This document shows positions 1-4,743 of a DNA stretch of 8,076 bases, in pieces. The DNA is taken from contig JAJYZN010000129.1 of the NCBI GenBank assembly GCA_021799915.1, forward strand, positions 1 to 8,076. Direction: 5' to 3'. The translations under genes were made by a program, and so were the position numbers. Within the stretch, counting starts at the first letter, position 1. Each line of letters begins with the position of its first letter. The notes below the pieces were generated by a model that did no database searches, was not told the DNA's origin, and saw only the letters and a program-made list of their open reading frames with translations. This stretch comes from Actinomycetes bacterium. Its GTDB lineage: Bacteria; Actinomycetota; Acidimicrobiia; Acidimicrobiales; RAAP-2.

Positions 1-911
1 GGTGAGTTCGCGTTCTCGATGGACGCAAACGCAACCATGCGGTTCCCATCGAGGTAGTACAGGCCCATGTACCCGTTGATCGCAGAGAAGACCGCGGTCT
101 CCCCGCCGCCCGGCCCGCCGAGATACCACGCTGCGGTCCCGACGCCTGCGAACCCGCCCGCTGTGGTGGAGGTCACGAGGGACGGCGTGGTGCCGGGTAT
201 CCCAAAGGTGATGGTGTCGTAGACGTGTGGCGCTGTCGTGCCCGTCTCGATGAACAGCTCGGCCGCGTTGCCGACGATCTTGGTACCCACCATGACCTGG
301 AGCGGTAACGAGTAGGTCCCAATCGAGGCGGCCGACGCGTAGAACTCGGGGCTGCACTGCACTGCTGTTCCCGTCTCTGGCTCGACGTTCCCGAGCTCCC
401 CGTGCACGTACTGCATCTCGAAGTTGACGGTCGCCCGGCGCTGTGTGTCGCACGGCATGCCGGCGGGCTCGCTCGCTGTCCCGAAGGCGTAGACGTTGGA
501 GATGACCGACATCGTGTCGGAGGCGGTGTCGAGCTCTGGCACGTTCTGGATCAAGTAGTAGTAGGTCGCACCACCACCGCTGGACGCGAGGATCGTGTCC
601 ATCTGCAGGCTCATCGTCGACGCGGGCGTGGGGACCCGTGTCGGGTACGCAAGGTTCTCGGAGACTGTGAGCGCTGTAAACGACGCGTAGCCGACGATCT
701 CGCTCGTCGTCACCGGGTTGGCACCGGCCGAAGGATCCGGGGGCGAGAGCGGGGTGCCGTAGGACGCAATGCCGGTCGGTCCGTCTGGGGTGACCACGCC
801 GGGCGAGAGGGTGACGACGGCTGCACCCGCCGAGGATGCCCCGAGGCAGAGCACGGTGGCGCACGTACACACCAACGCGCACCGACCAAGGACCAGTCGG
901 AGCTGTCGCAT
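1..911 (-). CDS. Thermopsin-family (peptidase A5) secreted acid protease-like protein, C-terminus cut by window edge
   Basis: The reading frame runs from an ATG at 911 to the left edge without a stop, giving 303 residues. It begins with a signal peptide: basic start MRQLRLVLGR, a hydrophobic core to about residue 24, and an AGA cleavage site near residue 30. A strong ribosome site, GGGGGGAG, ends 5 nt before the ATG. The mature chain shows the landmarks I know from thermopsin (acid endopeptidase of Sulfolobus): GIASYG (47-52, compare GIADYG), SLQMDTIL (101-108), YYYLIQNVPELD (117-128, compare YWVQNV), ISNVYAF (137-143, compare IDNIWNF), YDTITF (231-236), and LGGPGGGETAVF (264-275) followed by GLYYLDG. 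The family is thought to hydrolyse proteins at low pH outside the cell; its catalytic residues are not settled, so activity is inferred. The mature part holds one lysine, four arginines and two histidines, which suits an acidic medium. Cys154 and Cys186 could form a disulfide. Thermopsins are usually about 340 residues, so little or a C-terminal extension is missing. Confidence 0.75.
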   Translation of the reverse strand, partial: MRQLRLVLGRCALVCTCATVLCLGASSAGAAVVTLSPGVVTPDGPTGIASYGTPLSPPDPSAGANPVTTSEIVGYASFTALTVSENLAYPTRVPTPASTMSLQMDTILASSGGGATYYYLIQNVPELDTASDTMSVISNVYAFGTASEPAGMPCDTQRRATVNFEMQYVHGELGNVEPETGTAVQCSPEFYASAASIGTYSLPLQVMVGTKIVGNAAELFIETGTTAPHVYDTITFGIPGTTPSLVTSTTAGGFAGVGTAAWYLGGPGGGETAVFSAINGYMGLYYLDGNRMVAFASIENANS

Positions 912-969
912 GACCACTCCCCCCTTCGCTCCACTACGTCACGGGTAGGGCGGTACTCCCGCGAAAGCG

Positions 970-975
970 ATCATA
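970..975 (-). promoter_or_regulatory. Possible -10 element (TATGAT) for the thermopsin-like gene
   Basis: Reading the minus strand, TATGAT lies about 58 nt upstream of the ATG at 911, in the 150-bp gap behind the Rpf-like gene. It differs from TATAAT at one base and stands out in a GC-rich gap. No good -35 hexamer sits 16-18 nt further upstream, so this is a weak call. The rest of the gap (912-1061) holds the ribosome site at 917-924 and no other clear signal. Confidence 0.25.
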
Positions 976-1061
976 TGCACGCGTGAGACCTCCAGCCCCG
1001 GGAAACCGACTGCCTGGAGCAATGAGGTTCTTCCGGTGGTGCCTTGCTCAGCCGCGCGGCG

Positions 1062-2165
1062 CTACCCAGTCCGGCACGGGTCGTACCACGGCTGCTGGCC
1101 GTCGGCCGCGTACAGGGCGATGGCCAACGCATCCTGGTCGGCCGGCGACGCGGTGTTGGGGGGGACTCCTATCAAGCTGGGCATGTTGGCCAGGCCGGCC
1201 GCCTGGTTCCAGGTCGGCTGGCTGAACTGGAACGCGCCCATGTACTGCCCTGTCGGTGAGACCGCCTGGTAGTCACCCCCTGATTCCGCCTGCACGACGC
1301 ACTGGAGGAAGGAATTGAGCGCGGGGGCACTCCCTGTCGAGCCCGAAGAAGCTCCTTGTGCAGGCGGGGTCTGGGTCTGGGCCGCCGCTTGCGCGCGCGC
1401 CTGGGCCGCCGCTTGGGCCGCCGCTTGTGCGCGCGCCTGGGCCTGGGCCAGTGCCGCCGCGGCCGCTGCTGCCTGCGCGGCCTGTGCCTGCGCCAGGGCA
1501 GCAGAGAGCTGGGCCGTGACGCTCGCGTGCTGGGCCGAGAGGAGCTGTTCGGTGTACTGGGCCTTGCCCAACATCGTCGCCGCGTCGGCTACCGCGGACT
1601 GGTCCTGGGTGAGCACCTGACGTTGCTGCGCCTGCTGGACGACAAGCGCCGCGCGTTCGGTACGGAGCAGGTCGAGGGCGGTGGTGAGATCGCCGGTCAC
1701 CACGCGGTCGTACGTGGTCGCGACCGCGCTGGTCTGCTGGTCGCCGAAGAGAGGGTCGGCGGCATCGGCAGCCGTGCCGTCCTCGACGTAGGCGGTCACC
1801 GCTTCGTGCGACAGCACGGACATGTCCCGCTTGATCATTCCCTGCGTGGCCGCGATCTTCTGCTCGGAGAGGGCGAGGAGCGACGCGTCGTGCACCTCTT
1901 CGAGAAGTGCTGCGTTGTGCTCTTCCTCGTAGCCCCCGACTTGGAGCTGTTCGAGGAGCATCTCGTGGGCGAGTTGCTGCGCCTGGGTCTGGAGGCTGGA
2001 GATCTGCCCGGCTCCCGCGGGCGCGCAAGACCAGAACAGCGTTGCACTGAACACTGCTCCGACAACGAGACTGGCCGCCAGTCCAGGGGCGATGACCGCC
2101 CGTCCACCGTATCGGCGCAATCTCGTGCTCCAACCAGGCGCGAACGCACACTTGCGGTCGGTCAC
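1062..2165 (-). CDS. Exported coiled-coil protein with C-terminal Rpf/lysozyme-like transglycosylase domain
   Basis: This 367-residue protein is probably a peptidoglycan-cleaving enzyme acting outside the membrane. The start is GTG at 2165; AGGAAGAG lies 6 nt before it and the next methionine is only at residue 69. Residues 1-53 form a long export signal: about 22 basic or polar residues, a hydrophobic stretch at about 23-46, and a likely cut after an Ala-Gly-Ala near 50-53. Residues 54-240 are rich in Gln, Glu, Leu and Ala and look like a long coiled coil, as in RipA/CwlO-type wall hydrolases. Residues 222-265 are Ala/Gln/Arg repeats, followed by a Pro/Ser/Gly linker (266-282). Residues 285-364 resemble the resuscitation-promoting-factor/lysozyme fold: QAESGGDY gives the likely catalytic Glu294, GAFQFSQPTW follows at 310-319, and Cys289 and Cys364 flank the domain as a possible disulfide. 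The gene lies 63 bp downstream of ddl on the same strand. Family membership is fairly sure; the exact subfamily and substrate are inferred. Confidence 0.8.
   Translation of the reverse strand: MTDRKCAFAPGWSTRLRRYGGRAVIAPGLAASLVVGAVFSATLFWSCAPAGAGQISSLQTQAQQLAHEMLLEQLQVGGYEEEHNAALLEEVHDASLLALSEQKIAATQGMIKRDMSVLSHEAVTAYVEDGTAADAADPLFGDQQTSAVATTYDRVVTGDLTTALDLLRTERAALVVQQAQQRQVLTQDQSAVADAATMLGKAQYTEQLLSAQHASVTAQLSAALAQAQAAQAAAAAAALAQAQARAQAAAQAAAQARAQAAAQTQTPPAQGASSGSTGSAPALNSFLQCVVQAESGGDYQAVSPTGQYMGAFQFSQPTWNQAAGLANMPSLIGVPPNTASPADQDALAIALYAADGQQPWYDPCRTG
1378..1449 (-). repeat. 36-bp tandem repeat, two copies, inside the Rpf-like gene
   Basis: Positions 1378-1413 and 1414-1449 are adjacent copies of a 36-bp unit. 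Over the first 30 bases they differ at one position (C/T), and they diverge at the end. Within each unit a shorter 12-bp motif, tgggccgccgct, recurs. The unit is a multiple of three and encodes 12 residues of the AQARAQAAAQ type in the Ala/Gln linker, so gain or loss of a copy would change linker length without breaking the frame. Confidence 0.75.
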
Positions 2166-2179
2166 GGGGCACTCTTCCT

Positions 2180-2193
2180 AGTGCAGGAGCACT
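2180..2193 (-). promoter_or_regulatory. Small hairpin directly before the ribosome site of the Rpf-like gene
   Basis: On the minus strand this reads AGTGC-TCCT-GCACT, a 5-bp stem with a 4-base loop. It ends next to the AGGAAGAG ribosome site (2172-2179) of the gene starting at 2165. The loop TCCT is complementary to AGGA in that site, so an alternative pairing that hides the ribosome site is possible. A regulatory role is inferred only from geometry. Confidence 0.3.
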
Positions 2194-2216
2194 GGGCTGT
2201 CAAGCTCGAACAGCCC
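2194..2216 (-). terminator. Hairpin between ddl and the Rpf-like gene, possible terminator or attenuator
   Basis: A perfect 7-bp inverted repeat, GGGCTGT and ACAGCCC, with a 9-base loop starts 12 bases past the ddl stop codon on the minus strand. No T-run follows; a second hairpin (2180-2193) does. It may end or reduce ddl transcription before the next gene, or stabilise the ddl message end. The absence of a T-tract keeps confidence low. Confidence 0.4.
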
Positions 2217-2228
2217 CGCCTCCACCTC

Positions 2229-3323
2229 TCAGGGCGCGCCCCTCCCCTGCTCTCCTGCGTGGTGCCTCGAGTGGCGTTCGAGGGCAAGTCCCACCAGGCG
2301 GTCCAAGAGCTCGGGGGTCGACAGCCCGCTCGCCTCCCACAACCGCGGGTACATCGAGATCGGCGTGAAGCCCGGGACCGTGTTCACTTCGTTGACGAGG
2401 AACGCACCGGTGGCATCCAAAAAGCAGTCGACACGAGCCATCCCTTGGACCCGCAGCGCCCGGTACACCCGTCGCACGACCTCGCCAAGCCGCTCGATCT
2501 CATCCGGAGCCAGCGCTGCGGGGACCACAAGGCCGGCGTGGTCGTTCTCGTACTTCTCCGCGTAGTCGTAGAAGCCCGAGGGAGAGACGATCTCCCCGGG
2601 GACGGACACCTCGGGCTCGTCGTTGCCCAGGACTGCCACCTCGATCTCGCGTCCGTCGACGCCGTGTTCGAAGACGAGCTCTTCGTCGTAGCGAGCCGCC
2701 TGGTCCACCGCTCCATCGAGATCGTCGCGCTGCGCGACGCGGCTGATGCCGATGGACGACCCCATGCTGGCCGGTTTCACGAACACCACCGGTCCCAGGT
2801 CCGCGAACACTCGGTCGAGCACGTCCTCGGTGATCTCCCGCGACCGCGCACAGCGCCAGGGCGTCTGGGCGATGCCGTGGTACGCGAGCACCTCTTTGGC
2901 CACGCCCTTGTGCATGCACAGTGCCGACGACAGCACGCCGGCGCCGACGTAGGGGACGCCGGTCATCTCCAACAGGCCCTGCAGCGTGCCGTCCTCTCCC
3001 GTGGGTCCGTGCACCAAGGGGAAGACCACGACACGGCCCACCCCGCCCAGCATCCCGGTGATCCCGACCGTACCGAGCCGATCGGCCGGGGCCGCATCGT
3101 CGGGCGAAGGGAGCGTGCCGAGCGCCGGGGAGGCGTTGGCGACCATCCTCCGGGCGTCGACCCACTGCCCGCTCCTGGTGATACCGATGGGATGAACGTG
3201 GTACTTGCGAGGGTCAAGCGCGTCCACCACATGGCGCGCTGACACACAGGAGACGTCGTGCTCGGCCGATCTCCCGCCGTAGAGGACGACCAGGCGGGTC
3301 GGAGGCAGCACGGCGGCGAGCAT
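2229..3323 (-). CDS. ddl: D-alanine–D-alanine ligase
   Basis: This cytoplasmic ATP-grasp enzyme joins two D-alanines using ATP, giving the dipeptide that MurF adds to the cell-wall precursor. The 364 residues show the family marks in order: GGRSAEHDVS (16-25, with Glu21 matching E. coli DdlB Glu15), HGPTGEDGTLQG (105-116), VKPASMGSSIGIS (182-194), FYDYAEKY (251-258) and NEVNTVPGFTPISMYPRLW (311-329), which includes the metal-binding Glu/Asn. Lys257-Tyr258 match the Lys215-Tyr216 loop of DdlB, which argues for D-Ala-D-Ala rather than the D-Ala-D-Lac ligases of vancomycin resistance. One small oddity is CMHK (136-139), where many relatives have MDK. The start is ATG at 3323; the ribosome site is weak, and a GTG four codons later is possible. 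Length is normal for an actinobacterial Ddl. The gene is divergent from murF. Confidence 0.95.
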   Translation of the reverse strand: MLAAVLPPTRLVVLYGGRSAEHDVSCVSARHVVDALDPRKYHVHPIGITRSGQWVDARRMVANASPALGTLPSPDDAAPADRLGTVGITGMLGGVGRVVVFPLVHGPTGEDGTLQGLLEMTGVPYVGAGVLSSALCMHKGVAKEVLAYHGIAQTPWRCARSREITEDVLDRVFADLGPVVFVKPASMGSSIGISRVAQRDDLDGAVDQAARYDEELVFEHGVDGREIEVAVLGNDEPEVSVPGEIVSPSGFYDYAEKYENDHAGLVVPAALAPDEIERLGEVVRRVYRALRVQGMARVDCFLDATGAFLVNEVNTVPGFTPISMYPRLWEASGLSTPELLDRLVGLALERHSRHHAGEQGRGAP

Positions 3324-3354
3324 ACCGCCGGGTCAGGCGCGCGAAGCTGAGTCG
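3324..3354. promoter_or_regulatory. 31-bp divergent gap between ddl and murF
   Basis: Only 31 bp separate the ATG of ddl from the GTG of murF. That is too short for two full, non-overlapping promoters with leaders. Promoter elements must therefore overlap, lie inside the opposite gene, or yield transcripts starting at or near the start codons. Neither gene has a clear Shine-Dalgarno sequence here, which would fit leaderless or nearly leaderless messages, common in actinobacteria. I see no convincing -10/-35 pair in the gap. Confidence 0.35.
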
Positions 3355-4719
3355 GTGCGCTTCGACGCCAGAGAGATCGCCAGAGCGACCGGCGGTGAGG
3401 TCCGCGGCCCGGTGGTGACGGTGGACGGCGTGGCCACCGACTCGCGCTCGCTACAGGTCGGTCAGCTGTTCGTCCCTCTTTCGGACCGGCGCGACGGGCA
3501 CGACTACATCTCCGACGCGATCGCTGCGGGAGCAGCGGCCTACCTCACCACCGGTCGGCTCGAACCCGGCGCCACCGCGATCGTCGTGCCGGACACCGCC
3601 GCGGCCCTCACCACCGTCGGACAGGCGGCGCGCGGGCGCATCAGTGGCCCGGTGATCGGCGTGACCGGTTCGGTCGGCAAGACGACGGTGAAAGATCTCG
3701 TCGCGTCGGTGCTCTCCACGTCCTTTCGCACTGCCGCGAGCCTGCTCTCGTACAACAACGAGATCGGGGTCCCGCTCACGCTGGCCAATGCAGGCGACCG
3801 ATCCGAGGCGGTCGTCGTCGAGATGGGGGCACGCGGTATCGGCCATATCCGGTCCTTGTGCGAAGTGGCCCGGCCCACGATCGGCGTCGTCATCCGCGTC
3901 GGCGCTGCCCACACCGAGCTCTTCGGCGACCTCGAGACCGTCGCCCTGGCCAAGGGGGAGCTGGTCGAGAGCCTGCCGCCTTGGGGCACGGCCGTCCTGA
4001 ACGCCGACGATCCCCGGGTGCGGGCGATGTCCGCCCGAGCCCCGGGTGCCACCGTGCTGTTCGGTCTGGCGCAGACAGCCCCGGTGACCGCCTCGGACAT
4101 CACGCTGGACGGACTGGCTCGGCCATCCTTCCGGCTCGTCACCCCCCAGGGCAGCGTCGGTGTCCGCCTGGCCCTTTCGGGCCGCCACCAGGTGACCAAT
4201 GCGCTGGCTGCAGCGGGGGCGGCCCTGGTCGCCGGGGTGCCACTCGATGCCATTGCCCGAGGACTGGAAGCCGCAGCACCCGCCCCCTGGCGGATGAACG
4301 TCCTCCGGACGCCTTCGGGGGCGGTCGTGATCAACGACTCCTACAACGCCAATCCGAGCTCGATGCAGGCCGCGCTCGAAGCCCTGGCGGCATTCGACGG
4401 CCGGCGAAAGGTGGCAGTGCTGGGAGAGATGGCGGAGCTGGGCTCCTCGTCGGATGCCGACCACCGCGCCGTGCCGGCCGCGGCGGCAGCGCTCGGGATC
4501 GAGGTGGTGGCCTACCAGACCACCGCCTACGGGGTCGCGCCGGTTCCCGATCCCCGCACGCTTGCCCGCCGCCTCCTGCCGCTCGCTGCCGGCGACGTCG
4601 TCCTGGTGAAAGGCAGCAGGGCGGCGGGGCTCGAGACGGCAGTCGAGGCGCTCGTCGAGACCGCGGACGACACGGCGGCCGGGGAAGGCAGCGCCGGCCA
4701 GGACGCCGGGGTCCGCTGA
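3355..4719 (+). CDS. murF: UDP-N-acetylmuramoyl-tripeptide–D-alanyl-D-alanine ligase
   Basis: MurF catalyses the last cytoplasmic step of precursor synthesis, adding D-Ala-D-Ala to UDP-MurNAc-tripeptide with ATP. The 454 residues (E. coli has about 452) show the N-terminal substrate domain with TDSRSLQVGQLFVPL (28-42) and DGHDYI (47-52), the P-loop GVTGSVGKTTVKD (102-114), NNEIGVPLTL (134-143), EMGARGIGHI (156-165), AKGEL (199-203, Lys200 being the likely carbamylated lysine), GRHQVTNALAA (277-287), and the C-terminal domain with NDSYNANPSSM (327-337) and VLGEMAELG (355-363). Two positions differ from the usual pattern: VIRVGAAH (179-186) has Arg where Mur ligases normally have Asn, and GRHQ replaces the common GRHN. 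The start is GTG at 3355, which aligns with the family N-terminus; the ribosome site is weak. No mraY follows, so this copy lies outside a classical dcw cluster. It pairs functionally with divergent ddl. Confidence 0.95.
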   Translation: MRFDAREIARATGGEVRGPVVTVDGVATDSRSLQVGQLFVPLSDRRDGHDYISDAIAAGAAAYLTTGRLEPGATAIVVPDTAAALTTVGQAARGRISGPVIGVTGSVGKTTVKDLVASVLSTSFRTAASLLSYNNEIGVPLTLANAGDRSEAVVVEMGARGIGHIRSLCEVARPTIGVVIRVGAAHTELFGDLETVALAKGELVESLPPWGTAVLNADDPRVRAMSARAPGATVLFGLAQTAPVTASDITLDGLARPSFRLVTPQGSVGVRLALSGRHQVTNALAAAGAALVAGVPLDAIARGLEAAAPAPWRMNVLRTPSGAVVINDSYNANPSSMQAALEALAAFDGRRKVAVLGEMAELGSSSDADHRAVPAAAAALGIEVVAYQTTAYGVAPVPDPRTLARRLLPLAAGDVVLVKGSRAAGLETAVEALVETADDTAAGEGSAGQDAGVR

Positions 4720-4743
4720 GCCGGCTGCACTGCCGTCAGCGGA
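4712..4743. terminator. Bidirectional hairpin across the murF/dnaE2 convergent stops
   Basis: Positions 4712-4719 pair with 4736-4743 (8 bp), then a 2-base bulge (4720-4721), then CGGC (4722-4725) pairs with GCCG (4732-4735), leaving the 6-base loop TGCACT. The 12-bp stem contains both stop codons: TGA of murF at 4717-4719 pairs base for base with the reverse complement of the dnaE2 stop at 4736-4738. No T-run follows on either strand, as is often the case in GC-rich actinobacteria. A shared terminator for the two converging genes is the simplest reading. Confidence 0.5.

Noticed and set aside
402..986. Plus-strand open frame of 194 codons opposite the thermopsin-like gene
   Set aside because: The minus strand has a signal peptide, a strong ribosome site and thermopsin motifs; the plus frame has none and is Arg-rich.
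989..1019. Inverted repeat CTCCAG/CTGGAG in the gap behind the Rpf-like gene
   Set aside because: Six-base arms around an 18-base loop are too weak to call a terminator or operator.
1051..1060. Perfect palindrome GCCGCGCGGC just after the Rpf-like gene
   Set aside because: It has no loop and no T-run, so it does not form a terminator hairpin; such palindromes are expected by chance at this GC content.
1356..3242. Long plus-strand open frame of 628 codons opposite the Rpf-like gene and ddl
   Set aside because: It runs antisense through two well-recognised genes, crosses their intergenic gap and has low-complexity Arg-rich content. It is a by-product of high GC at third positions.
3366..3385. 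Direct repeat CGCCAGAG twice, 12 bases apart, near the murF start
   Set aside because: It is explained by two Ala-Arg codon pairs in the MurF N-terminus and does not look like an operator.
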